A stretch of 64,000 nt of DNA from Mesostigma viride (taxonomy: Eukaryota > Streptophyta > Mesostigmatophyceae > Mesostigmatales > Mesostigmataceae), in the NCBI GenBank assembly GCA_009746045.1, contig RPFO01000745.1, positions 1 through 64,000 on the forward strand, given 5' to 3'. A program made the translations under genes and the position numbers. Position 1 is the first letter of the stretch, and each line of letters begins with the position of its first letter. The notes below the pieces were generated by a model. It had not been told where the DNA came from. It saw only the letters and a list, made by a program, of their open reading frames with translations, and did not search any database. Shown in pieces: positions 39,968 to 48,803 of this stretch.

Positions 39968-40380
39968 GGCAGCCCATATACGACTACCCGCTTCCGCAAT
40001 TTTGGCACGGCGCCCCTGTGGCCGTGATGTCTTTCCACGACCCGGCAACGCAATCGGAACTAACTCTTCCGACCGCGTTGACCAATATCCTTGTCAGGTT
40101 AACATTTGATAACAACCCACCAACGATTCTCGACATATCAAACCCATATCGCTTAACGGCTAGCGGCCTGTCCGTCTGGCCGGAAAACGTTATCATTGGC
40201 AGCAACTGGAATGTTGTTTCGGGGTACGAAGAGGATGAAGGGGTGTTTGAAATCGCCTTGAGGATTCCTCGCATCACCACTGACACGTCAACAAACATAG
40301 CACTATCTACGGCGTTTTGTAAGTCACGCGCTGGAAAAATGGCCGCGTCGACTAACAAGACCCTCACTTGGACGCTATAA
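39955..40380 (+). CDS. PLV putative virion protein, unknown, 141 codons
   Basis: The open frame contains QPIYDYPLPQFWHG, PTALTNILVRLTFDNNPP, WPENVIIGSNWNVVSGYEED and a Thr-rich C-terminus, ending TAA. It has no good ATG: the frame opens at TTG 39955, and an internal ATG lies later. It could therefore be the frameshifted C-terminal domain of the preceding gene. Beta-rich, no motif recognised. Confidence 0.5.
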   Translation: MVGLRQPIYDYPLPQFWHGAPVAVMSFHDPATQSELTLPTALTNILVRLTFDNNPPTILDISNPYRLTASGLSVWPENVIIGSNWNVVSGYEEDEGVFEIALRIPRITTDTSTNIALSTAFCKSRAGKMAASTNKTLTWTL

Positions 40381-40383
40381 AAA

Positions 40384-40387
40384 TCTA
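40384..40387 (+). promoter_or_regulatory. TCTA motif upstream of zinc-finger gene
   Basis: Sits in TATAAAAATCTATGATTATA, 15 nt before ATG 40403. Confidence 0.55.
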
Positions 40388-40402
40388 TGATTATACTCAG
40401 AA

Positions 40403-40905
40403 ATGGCGAGGCGTCAGAAAACAGCAAGGCGTCGTCCTGTAGGCAAAAGGGGAAAACCAAGCGAAAGGTCGCACCCAGTCGCAGGTGACCGCTTCATCGA
40501 CCAACACCATTGTCATCCACAGCGCGCCGGTCCGAAGAGCGGTGAACAAAGGCAAGGTCGCAGAGGCGCGAGGGTTCAAGGACGCCCTTCTGATGGCGTC
40601 AGTCATGGCGAACTCAAGACCGGTCGCGTACCCCCGTTATCCGCGTATGCCCAACCGGCACCTGTCGCGGCTCCCGAACCGGTTGTCGTCGATGCGGGAC
40701 TGGCGGCACCCCCGAGCCTGCGGGTGTATCTGTCGGAAAGCGAGTCCAGGTGGGGGGCACGAGGTGGAAATGCCCACAGCCCGGGTGTAAAAGCACGTTC
40801 GCAAACGAAAAAAACCTCCTTCTGCATCTCAGGAGGGTCCACAACACGGTAGTGGGAATCCCAAAAGAGGCGCGGAAAAAAATCTCACAGAAGAGTAACA
40901 CATGA
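40403..40905 (+). pseudogene. PLV basic protein with C-terminal C2H2 zinc finger, frameshifted
   Basis: ATG 40403 begins a very basic N-terminus (ARRQKTARRRPVGKRGK). The frame changes near 40480 (to VIHSAPVRRAVNKGKVAEARGF), then near 40625 (to AQPAPVAAPEPVVVDAG), and again near 40735. The final frame holds a textbook C2H2 zinc finger at about 40765-40842: CPQPGC, then 12 residues, then HLRRVH, i.e. C-x4-C-x12-H-x4-H. The TGA at 40903-40905 overlaps the next ATG as ATGA. Role unknown: nucleic-acid binding in the virion or transcriptional control. Confidence 0.65.
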
Positions 40906-41140
40906 GCAACCCGCTGTTCACCGACGCCGAGATGCTCGAGATATCGCAGTGGATGACCCTTCACACAAACGTCCCCCGGGAATTCATCGAATCAGCCATG
41001 CTTTATTGTAGGAAGAAGCCGCTCACCGGAAAAAAAAGCGCGCTATCAAAAGGGCGATGGCACAGAAAGAAGAGGGCGTGGTCAAGGTTTTTGGGACAAA
41101 CGAAATTACTTCTGAGCTAATGTCAGACGAAGTGGCCGAT
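40902..41140 (+). pseudogene. PLV small ORF, unknown, frameshifted
   Basis: ATG 40902 overlaps the preceding stop (ATGA). It begins MSNPLFTDAEMLEISQWM, a helical acidic segment with VPREFIESAMLYCRKKP. After the A-run at about 41031-41037 the next frame (KRAMAQKEEGVVKVFGTNEI) looks more coding than the original. It would end close to the penton start at 41139. Tight packing supports co-transcription with neighbours. No family recognised. Confidence 0.5.
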
Positions 41141-42001
41141 GAAGGAGTTCATCCAGGAGACGCTGACACTCACTCTTCGCACGGAGAACCGGACTCGCGG
41201 GACGCTAGTGGATCCGGTGTGGGACATCCCGGCGGGGCTCCTTGACGACTATCACGACGTCGGGCTTACCCTCATGACCATCCCGTTTGAACAGACTCAC
41301 ATCAGCGAAGGAAACCGATACTTCACTGTCCGTTTGTCTGGCAGCGAGTCGCCCGTCAAGGTGACTTTGCCGCTCGGCTCCTACACGACCATCGAAAACC
41401 GGAAAAACATTGAGGACGCTTTGAAGGCGGTGGATCCGGGTTCTCGGTCACGTACAACAGGGCGACTAGCCTTTTTACCGTGACCAATGCCGTCGAGTTC
41501 TCTATCTCGGTGGATGAGCCAACGGGCCGGGTGTTGGGGCTCATGGAAGGCTCTTATCCTCTCACAGGCGCCCTCGCTAGCAACCGGCCAGCAACGAATG
41601 GGAGACTGAGAATGGTGTATGTGTATAGTGACATCGTCCGGGGAAATGTGATATCGTCATCGACAGGAACTGGATATGGAGGTCTTTTGGCAGTTTGCCC
41701 CAATATGTCGCAGTTCTTAGAACCCATTGTTTGGCAGGCAGCGAACCCTTTGTGGCAGCATCTCAAGGACTCTCCCAGCAACATCACGATCCGACTGCTC
41801 GACGAAGACGACGCTCCTATAACTGTCTACTCTGACTGGGCTCTTCAGCTCTCCTTCCGCATAAGCCCTCAGAAGGCGATGGGGATAGAGGCTAGGAAGA
41901 TCGGGAGCGTTTTGAAATACATGGCCCTAGATAGGACCGTCCAGCCACAAACCAGATTAATTTCTCAGCCATCTAGTACTGTCGAGGACGATGAAACTTA
42001 A
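41139..42001 (+). pseudogene. PLV penton-like minor capsid protein, one frameshift
   Basis: Expected to form the pentameric vertices. ATG 41139 (MKEFIQETLTLTLRTE). The first frame carries GNRYFTVRLSGSESPVKVTLP and the second (from 41480) VYVYSDIVRGNVISSS, GYGGLLAVCPNMSQFLEPIVW, NITIRLLDEDDAPI and LQLSFRI, the usual succession of strands in polinton and PLV penton proteins (single jelly roll). The shift lies in the GGG-containing stretch near 41440. It ends TAA at 41999-42001, overlapping the next ATG at 41991. The position just before the major capsid gene is typical of PLVs. Confidence 0.75.
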
Positions 42002-42346
42002 TTTTGGCGCGATCGGAAACGTGGCTAGACGCGTGGGCGAGTTTGCTGGAAACGCAATCAAGAGGGTCGGCGACGGGGCGGCGATCGTGTCGGCTGTCAA
42101 GAAGGCCGGCACGTCGCGGGAGAGGTTATCTCGAAAATCGGAGACGGGGCGCGAGCCGCGAGACAGGTCGCGGGCATCGTCGATTCAGCGCTCGGGCACG
42201 TCCCCTCTACCATGATCGCGAAAAGTACGCTCCTCGGGAAAGCGTACTCGGCCGCGAACACGGGGCTGAGCGCCCTATCGAATCTCGAGAGAAGAGTGGA
42301 CGGGGCGAAAGTAAAAAATCCTATACTCGGCCAGCTCCTTCAGTAA
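41991..42346 (+). pseudogene. PLV small Ala/Gly/Val-rich virion protein (pVI-like), one frameshift
   Basis: ATG 41991 (MKLNFGAIGNVARRVGEFAG). The first 40 residues form amphipathic helices; after a frame change near 42112 the next frame continues in the same style (VISKIGDGARAARQVAGIVD, LGKAYSAANTGLSALSNLE) and ends TAA 42344-42346. Small amphipathic, basic proteins next to capsid genes occur in adenoviruses and PLVs (pVI or pX-like, capsid cementing or membrane lysis). The comparison is by character and position only. Confidence 0.6.
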
Positions 42347-42351
42347 AAATA

Positions 42352-42355
42352 TCTA
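42352..42355 (+). promoter_or_regulatory. TCTA motif upstream of major capsid gene
   Basis: In AAAAATATCTAACTC, 21 nt before ATG 42377. Confidence 0.55.
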
Positions 42356-42376
42356 ACTCGAGTGTATACACCATCG

Positions 42377-43669
42377 ATGGCTTCTGACAACTCCTGGTAC
42401 TCCCGCGCTATCCCAAAGTCTATGCAATACCTCGTGAAGGCGCTAGGCCAACACACGACTCAGCGAGTGCATCTCAGCACCCTCTCAGCCAGCGACGGCA
42501 TCAAACAAGGGTCCGTGGTCGCGGTTCGCCTGCCCACGTCCGGGTTCGTGGACTTGCACTCCTTCGCCATGTTTTTCACGGGAACGCCGACGACCACGGC
42601 GGGGTTCGCGAAGTTCCCCGCGTACACGTCCTCCATCGTCAGGCGCCTCGAGGTGCTGGCAGGAGGGCAGACTGTCGATAGCATCAACGACTACTCCCAG
42701 CTGTTCCATACTCTTCTCTCGGTGCACGGAGGTGTCGAGTACAACCTCGCACAGGCTCCTGCTGGTTGGTCGAAGAATAGCAACACCGTCACCGCTGACG
42801 TGGCTGGCACTCTTACAACAACGTGAAGGCGAACACAGCGGTGGACGGCGTCATCGACCACTTTTGGATTCCTGAGCGGCGAGCCTCGGATCGTGGATCT
42901 GAGTCTCTTCCCTCCCATCGAGATCCGAATCACACTCATGGACGGAGGGGTGATGCTCCCTAGCGTGGCGCAGGCAGCCGCAGCAGGCGATGGCATCGTG
43001 GCCGTTGCAGCAGCGACAGGTGTTGGTTTCGAACTGAGCAACATCCACTTTAGCATCGACACGTACAGGTTCCAAGAGGATATCGTGGGCCAGATTTTCT
43101 CGTCCAGGCTTGCCGAGGGTGGAACTCTCTCCTTCAAGTGGCGGACGTGGCAGTCCACCAAACAGTCGCTCGGGACTCGTTCTCCCTATGCCATCAAGGC
43201 GTCGCTGTCTTCCGCGTCCGCCAGCAAACTCCTGGCGATTCAGGTTGCTGCCGGCGCGGACGTGACCAACGCATCCGGCAATACGATGTTCAATCACATC
43301 GCGGATGGTATGACTTCCTACCAATACGACATCAACGGATCCAACCTAGCGCCTGGATACCGTACGAACGCAACCGAGGCGTGGATCAATCTGTTGTCCG
43401 CGTTCGGTGACCAAGGGAATGTCTTGTCCTGTGTCCGGGAGGGTATGACTCCTACCACGTGGCTAAACAACAACTTCACGATGGCGTGTCACCTTAATAT
43501 GCCGTGTGCCGGTCCAGAGTACATGAGCGGCCTTGACCTTCGTGGCACGGCATCGGTGGTCACGCTGCGAGTCGAGAAGGGAGCGACGGACTGCATTTCC
43601 TACATCTTCACGGAGTGCGAATCAAAGATGGACATCGCTGCAGGCAGGCAGGCAGCTGTGTACCTCTAA
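42377..43669 (+). pseudogene. PLV major capsid protein (double jelly roll), two close frameshifts
   Basis: This is the hexon-like shell protein. ATG 42377 (MASDNSWYSRAIPKSM) is chosen over the in-frame GTG at 42362. The first frame shows VHLSTLSASDGIKQGSVVAV and VDLHSFAMFFTG, the second (from about 42862) has GEPRIVDLSLFPPIEIRITL, the conserved strand pair of PLV capsid proteins, and LSNIHFSIDTYRF. The C-terminal half has LNNNFTMACHLNMPC and SYIFTECES. Two indels about 50 bp apart, near 42815 and 42865 (the second in a TTTTGG run), interrupt it. Total length near 430 codons is short to normal for PLVs. It ends TAA 43667-43669. Confidence 0.85.
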
Positions 43670-43683
43670 AAAATATATATGTG

Positions 43684-43687
43684 TCTA
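43684..43687 (+). promoter_or_regulatory. TCTA motif upstream of 56-codon ORF
   Basis: In ATATATATGTGTCTAGTGAC, 10 nt before ATG 43698. Confidence 0.5.
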
Positions 43688-43697
43688 GTGACAAACG

Positions 43698-43868
43698 ATG
43701 GACTACTTTCGAGACCCTAGCATCACAGCTAATCCGTTTAACAGGTTGAAGTTGATTTTTGACATCCCAGAAATGGCAGATTCTGGTTTGTCCATGACAG
43801 TTCCCGTAAGGCAGGCACTTCCCCTTCTCCCCACCTTCAAATATCCGCTACCAAATCCAAAAAAATAA
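43698..43868 (+). CDS. PLV short ORF, 56 codons, unknown
   Basis: ATG 43698 to TAA 43866-43868. It begins MDYFRDPSITANPFNRLKL and ends in a Pro/Leu-rich tail. No transmembrane segment and no recognised domain. It is preceded by a TCTA motif and followed within 2 bp by the fibre ATG at 43871, which supports it as a real small gene. A frameshifted remnant of a larger protein is the alternative. Confidence 0.5.
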   Translation: MDYFRDPSITANPFNRLKLIFDIPEMADSGLSMTVPVRQALPLLPTFKYPLPNPKK

Positions 43869-43870
43869 CG

Positions 43871-45581
43871 ATGACTAGTCTATACAAATGTTGTTGGATA
43901 GTGGTATATGCCCCGCTCTTTTATATAAACGCCGCGTTCCTGGTACCTCGGTCACGGTCGGGTTATCAACAGTGGACCTTACACCATCGGATGTCCCCGT
44001 TCTCGTTATGGCGACATTCAATGAAGATGTCACGGGTTTTGATCTATCAGACATTGACGTGACAAACGGAACGGCAGTCGGCCTATTTTTAGGTGCACCG
44101 GCGACGTACTTTTTTGACATTACAAATATCACAGGTTCGATCCCAACCACGGTTTCCGTGAAAGAAAATAAGGTAACAGGGGTGTCTGGTGCGTACAACG
44201 AAGACTCTAATCTGTTATCATTCACCTACACCCTCCCCCACCGCCGTCACGCTTGCTACAACGGCAGGGACGTATCCAACCACAAGCCCCGTCACAATGG
44301 ATGTCACATTTGACAAGCCCGTGACCGGGTTTGGTAGCGGGGACATCTACGTGAACAACGGAACAGTGTCGTCGGTAACCGGTACCGGGGCATCATACCA
44401 GTTCGCAGTGACACCGACCACTCCATACTCCCAGACGACCGTGAGGGTGGTCGATGGCACGACGGTAGGCGAATTCGGGGTCACAAACGCCGAGTCCAAC
44501 ACGGTCGCGTTCACCTACTCCCCTCCGCCTACAGTCACCCTCGCGACTTCGGCCGGGGCAACACCGTCCACGAGCCCAGTCGGCGTGACGGCCACCTTCA
44601 GCCGGTCAGTCACTGGTTTCGCGCTCGGGGACGTCGTCGTTACCAACGGGACGGCGTCCAACTTGGTGCAGGTAAACGCGGCCTTTTACACGTTCGACGT
44701 GTCAGGAACCTCGAACACGTTGACGACCGTCAGCGTGGGTTCCAACGCGGCGACGGACTCCGTGTCGGGTAACGGGAACTCGGCGTCTAACTCTCTTACT
44801 TTTACGTATACACCAGGTTACAACCCCGCAACAGACCCCAATTTGTTCGCGTGGTACGATCCGTCCGACAGCGCCACGGTGTTCAGCCACTGGCACAACC
44901 CAGCAAAACACGACAGGTGGGAACGTGATGCGCGTGAACGACAAGGGGCCGAACGGGTACCACGTGACGCAGGCAACTTCCGCCAAGTGCCCGACACTGG
45001 ATACGGCGGAGCTGAACTCGAAACGGTCCCTCCGTTTTATTAACTCGCGGTCTGGCTTGTTGGAGTCCGTGAACAATTTCTGGAATGCGGTCGGGGTAAG
45101 TGCGAGTGTTTTTCTAGTCGCAAAACAACTAACGACTGCAACGTATCCACAATTAGGGGATATGCTACGGGTCTCCGAGGATATATGCTTGGATCGTCGA
45201 ACGGCGATTGTTACCTCATGTCTTATCAGTCAGAGAACAGATCGTTCTCCTCTTTACTCCCGTCTGTACGCGACACCGTGAGCACCAGGCTCAGTTCTTT
45301 GACAACAATGCACACGTCTGGCGCTTTCATGCAACAGCAGTACAAACGCCTTTCTCACCCGCTTCGACGGACGAGCTGGCTATGACAGAGTGGGATCGGA
45401 TCCTATACTTGGTTCAGGGAATCTTTCTATTGGAGGAGACTCGTCCAACACGAGTCGCGCTTTTGATGGGTGGATCGGCGAGATCCTTATCTACAACACC
45501 GCCAAAACGTCAGCGGAGCTTGAGGTGATCCGCGGCTACCTCGCAGCCAAGTGGGGGGCGCCGTTAACTCCTCCAGCATAG
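43871..45581 (+). pseudogene. PLV fibre/adhesin: three Ig-like repeats plus lectin-fold domain, frameshifted
   Basis: A likely host-attachment protein. After a short N-terminus (ATG 43871, frame change near 43915) three tandem Ig-like domains of about 95 residues follow (about 43945-44230, 44235-44520, 44527-44812), each with FxxxVTGFxxxDIxVxNGT, the signature of bacterial-type Big_12 repeats, and ending LSFTYT or similar. From 44830 a concanavalin A/LamG-like domain begins (NLFAWYDPSDSATVF, then VNDKGPNGYHVTQAT) and closes with FDGWIGEILIYNTAKTSAEL and GYLAAKWG, typical for this fold. Frame changes lie near 44225, 44915, 45150 and 45385. It ends TAG at 45579-45581. Bacterial-like domain combinations in an algal virus fibre suggest exchange. 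Confidence 0.8.
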
Positions 45582-45598
45582 GCCTCTATAACTAAATA

Positions 45599-45602
45599 TC
45601 TA
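45599..45602 (+). promoter_or_regulatory. TCTA motif upstream of 45620 gene
   Basis: In ACTAAATATCTATCCATATC, 17 nt before ATG 45620; a second TCTA lies at 45584-45587. Confidence 0.55.
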
Positions 45603-45619
45603 TCCATATCATGTAAGCA

Positions 45620-46335
45620 ATGGACTATCCAAATTATTACCAGATAGTACTTGACAGCGAGGCCTCATCGAGTGACAGTGACGTCGAGAACGCGGCATTT
45701 CGTTTTAAAATTAAGCCAGATCCGAGTGCTCCCATCATTGACGGGGATTGGAGAGGCGGGCTTCACTTTGCTTCCATTGCAGGAATCGAAAGCACCCCCC
45801 CTCACGTGCTCATTGGCTTGGTATCCCCCAGTTTCTTGGGTGGTGAGCACAATTTGGACCAGGGGGTTGTGTTGGGATCAGAAATATGCAAAAAAACAAC
45901 AGCAACAACGACCACTTTCGACTATTCTTTGATCAATGATCACGCATATTTCAATTTGAGGAATCCACATCTCTTTAGGAACGGGGGCATTCTGGAGATA
46001 AGGTTGGCCCACATAGATAGGGACGTAGGAGACACGGAATATCAAAACGTTGCTGCATATGAATCTTTCGTCTGCGTGTTACAATTTGAGAGGGTGCGAG
46101 GTTTTACTAAATGCAAATGTCACGGTAAGTAATTTCTGTGCATTATACGACAATATGTATGGGTGGATGCCTTGGAAAATTCACATTGGTGGACACCCTG
46201 GAGAATTCGTTCAGGCGTATGAGAAACGACCCCGAGTACGCGCGAGCTTACGAGTCCGTTTACCTGAATTCACGTCCCAGAACTCGCCACGTGGTAGAGG
46301 CCACTCTGGACTTGCATCACTGCAAATTTTAGCCA
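45620..46335 (+). pseudogene. PLV putative structural protein, frameshifted
   Basis: ATG 45620 (MDYPNYYQIVLDSEASSSDS). The first 160 residues look like a beta-sandwich virion protein (NAAFRFKIKPDPSAPI, DWRGGLHFASIAGI, HLFRNGGILEIRLAH). The frame changes near 46090, leading to VTVSNFCALYDN and YGWMPWKIHIGGHPGEF, then again near 46195 to NSFRRMRNDPEYARAYESVY, ending TAG at 46330-46332. No family is firmly recognised; the opening residues and the W-containing strand resemble minor virion proteins of polinton-like elements, which is weak evidence. Confidence 0.5.
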
Positions 46336-46481
46336 AGTTCGACACTTGTGCAAGTCTCGCCACCTCCGCGCCCTGTCCAGGCCGTGCCAGCAGACGTAAC
46401 GGACCTTTGCACACGGTGCACAAATAGGCAAAATCACGTACAAGTCACGCATCTCACGTTGCAAGCCCTCTGCCGGTAGCC

Positions 46482-47057
46482 ATGGCTTCCCGACACGCAG
46501 GGCCCTGCGAGAAGGCGCTGGCCACGCTTGGGAAATACCTCGATGGTCTCGAGGACGGCCAGACAAAGATATCGGACCAACTCTCCTACCTGACGCATCA
46601 GGTCTCCCTTTTGTCCGGGGCACCCGGTGCTGTTGGAGGCACCGGACCTACCTGCGAGGTTCTCAAGATTCACGACGCCGGATATGACGATGTCGACCGC
46701 AAGACGCCCAAAATTTGCGTCGAGTGGGTCTACGAGAGGAACGCGGCAAGGCCGAGGAAGGTCGAGGACCGATGTGAGTGGATTCGCCTCGACCAAGCCG
46801 ACGGATGCGTTAAGATGGTCGACGAATTCGTCGATGGCTTCTTAAAGTCCAAGCGCCAGCCAGGCATTGCCCCCGTTACCCTCTACAAGGCATGGGAGGA
46901 GGCAAAGAAGGGTTTCGAGGACGCAAAGACCGCCACTTCCCATGGCAGGAAGAGGAACCGCGAGGAAGTGTCAAGCTCCCGCGGCCTTGGCGACAAGAGG
47001 AAGACCGGCTCGAACGTTGTGAAGAGCCAGACTGGAAACTCCAAGGACAAGGAGTAG
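46482..47057 (+). CDS. PLV 191-aa basic-tailed protein, unknown, intact
   Basis: ATG 46482 to TAG 47055-47057 with no frameshift, in contrast to most neighbours. Residues 1-45 predict helical (EKALATLGKYLDGLEDGQ). The central part (about 57-130) has CEVLKIHDAGYDDVDRKTP, a Trp-containing VEWVYERN and CEWIRLDQADGCVKMVDEF. The C-terminal 40 residues are Lys/Arg/Ser-rich with a nuclear-localisation-like GRKRNRE. No family recognised. It is the last gene before the right inverted repeat; a nuclear regulatory or host-interaction role is only a guess. Confidence 0.7.
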   Translation: MASRHAGPCEKALATLGKYLDGLEDGQTKISDQLSYLTHQVSLLSGAPGAVGGTGPTCEVLKIHDAGYDDVDRKTPKICVEWVYERNAARPRKVEDRCEWIRLDQADGCVKMVDEFVDGFLKSKRQPGIAPVTLYKAWEEAKKGFEDAKTATSHGRKRNREEVSSSRGLGDKRKTGSNVVKSQTGNSKDKE

Positions 47058-47332
47058 AGTGTCGTCTTGTTGACGACGGCAACGAGCTTGCCATTTCGCT
47101 CTTGTTCAATGAGCTGATAACGAATGTGAACGTGATATAAATTTTAATGAATTCGTTTATGCAGTATACAACGCGTCAATGCATGCTGAAAACAATTTTC
47201 ATTCGTCTCGAAATGCAGTTCTAACTACGGGTTTTTAATCCAGAGTAAACCTCTCGTGCATCAACGCAGGTCGTATGGGATTCTTGCATAGGTCGTCTGA
47301 GTTTCTAGAGGTTACACAGAGTAATCTCTTTG
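47058..47332. other. Non-coding stretch before right inverted repeat
   Basis: AT-rich, no ORF. Holds the 3' UTR of the 191-aa gene. Confidence 0.5.
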
Positions 47333-48057
47333 CACACCCCGCCGCGCGGCCCTCGTCGCCTCCCTCACCATGCGAGGACATGGCGAAAAATTGGGCGTTC
47401 TTTATATATAGAGTAAGTACGTGCAATTTTTCGCCACATCCAACAACCCACGCCAACCCCAGCGCCGGCCAGTGGGGGAAGGTGGCGAAAAATTGGGCGT
47501 TCTTTCTCTTAAGAGTAAGTACGTGCAATTTTTCGCCATCACTCTCACACCTTGACAAACACCTCCTATGACCCGCGCCAAGGGGTGGCAGGGTGGCGAA
47601 AAATTGGGCGTTCTTTCTCTTAAGAGTAAGTACGTGCAATTTTTCGCCATCACTCTCACACCTTGACAAACACCTCCTATGACCCGCGCCAAGGGGTGGC
47701 GGGGTGGCGAAAAATTGGGCGTTCTTAATCTTAAGAGTAAGTACGTGCAATTTTTCGCCATCCTTGTCACACCCCCCAACACACCATCACAACTGCCGGG
47801 GTGGTGACAGATGCCAGCCTAAATGTCATAACCTGGTGAGCAGTGCCCCTCATAGGCCATGGGGTCAAGGAAAGTCTGGAGACGGGTTTGGGTTCAGGGT
47901 TTAGGTTTTAGCTAGGGTGAGACCCCATCCTAGGACGCGGTCACTATAGGGTCACTATAGGGGTGGCAGATGCCAGCATAAGGGTGGTGCACATTTGCTA
48001 GTCGCGATGACGGAATGATGACGGAATGATGATGGAAGATAATTAATTAATTAATTA
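47333..48057 (-). repeat. PLV right terminal inverted repeat
   Basis: Inverted copy of 29433-30154 with very few differences, so the two ends have been homogenised or are young. It ends GGAAGATA followed by the (TTAA)n array. Confidence 0.95.
47382..47759 (-). repeat. Four hairpin iterons in right inverted repeat
   Basis: Mirror of the left array: the outer boundaries GGCGAAAAATTG (47382) and CAATTTTTCGCC (ending 47759) enclose four units; the variant TATATA-core unit is again the innermost. Confidence 0.95.
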
Positions 48058-48139
48058 ATTGGACGCTACAGTATGTAGTAGCCTTGCGCTAGCGGTTGTT
48101 GCTGTTGCCCACGCCAGCGTTCGTGGGCAAGTGCTGCAG

Positions 48140-48200
48140 AGTGGGCACTGCAGTGGGCACTGGGCACTGGGCACTGGGCCGCATTGGGCACTACTGGGCA
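48140..48200. repeat. GGGCACT-type tandem repeat
   Basis: About six imperfect heptamers (GTGGGCACTGGGCACTGGGC) between the virus and copy A. A related but shorter GCCCACGC/CACTGGGCAG segment occurs at 27330-27360 on the other side of the virus. Confidence 0.8.
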
Positions 48201-48216
48201 GGTTCACCAGGTTGCG

Positions 48217-48790
48217 TGTTACGTCGCGTAACTTTTGTTGTTGTTACGGACGTAAATTAGGTCCCTTGTTGCCTCAGCCATTCCGGAGCAGTTCGCTGAC
48301 TTTCCTAGGCTGACGTGTAGTAAGGACCTTTTGGCCGGTCGGTACCGGGCCTTGTGACGTGGCAATTGTACAGTATGGTGGTTCGGTGCAGTCGCGCCGC
48401 GCTGCGTACTTTAGTAGTGGTCCTTTTATCCTGCGTGTGAACCTTGTGGACGTGCGTTGGTCCTGTGGGCGAGGGTCGATGTCGGCCCGAGCATACACGC
48501 CTGTCGGCGATCATTTATGCAGCAGTTGTCCTTCGTGAATGGCACTCGGCGTGTGTTAAATGAATTAACACATATAGGCTTGGGTCATGGCAGTGTAGTA
48601 TTGTTTCCTTCGTAGTACCCTGGTTTTATTCGGTATATGGCGTATTATAAGGGAATGCATTGAGAAGCAGCGTCGTCGCGTCCTAGGTCTTATAGCCAAT
48701 ATAGCTCCTCACTCCTAGGTAGGTGCCTCATCACTAGTTTAGGTAAGGTTAGGCGAGATGTTTGGGATAGAGTCGAGCCAGGACGTAACA
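48217..48790 (+). repeat. 5' LTR of Ty3/Gypsy copy A (574 bp)
   Basis: Starts TGTTACG and ends CGTAACA, a perfect 7-bp terminal inverted repeat. Nearly identical to the LTR at 55980-56552. The primer-binding site follows one base later. Confidence 0.88.
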
Positions 48791-48791
48791 A

Positions 48792-48803
48792 TGGTAGCGG
48801 AGG
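48792..48803 (+). other. Primer-binding site, copy A
   Basis: TGGTAGCGGAGG differs at one base from the complement expected for the 3' end of initiator tRNA-Met (TGGTAGCAGAGG). The identical sequence follows LTR B at 56554-56565. Confidence 0.65.

Larger units (their letters stand above)
29433..48057. mobile_element. Integrated polinton-like virus (PLV), about 18.6 kb
   Basis: Long terminal inverted repeats bound a gene set diagnostic of polinton-like viruses: double-jelly-roll major capsid protein, penton-like minor capsid protein, FtsK/A32-type packaging ATPase, primase-helicase and tyrosine recombinase, plus fibre and small virion proteins. Left-arm genes run on the minus strand and right-arm genes on the plus strand, diverging at 37050-37073. 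No protein-primed DNA polymerase B, RVE integrase or adenain-type protease was seen, which separates it from classical Maverick/Polintons. Most genes carry small frameshifts. Both ends lie in (TTAA)n arrays, so the exact junction and target duplication are ambiguous. Confidence 0.92.
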
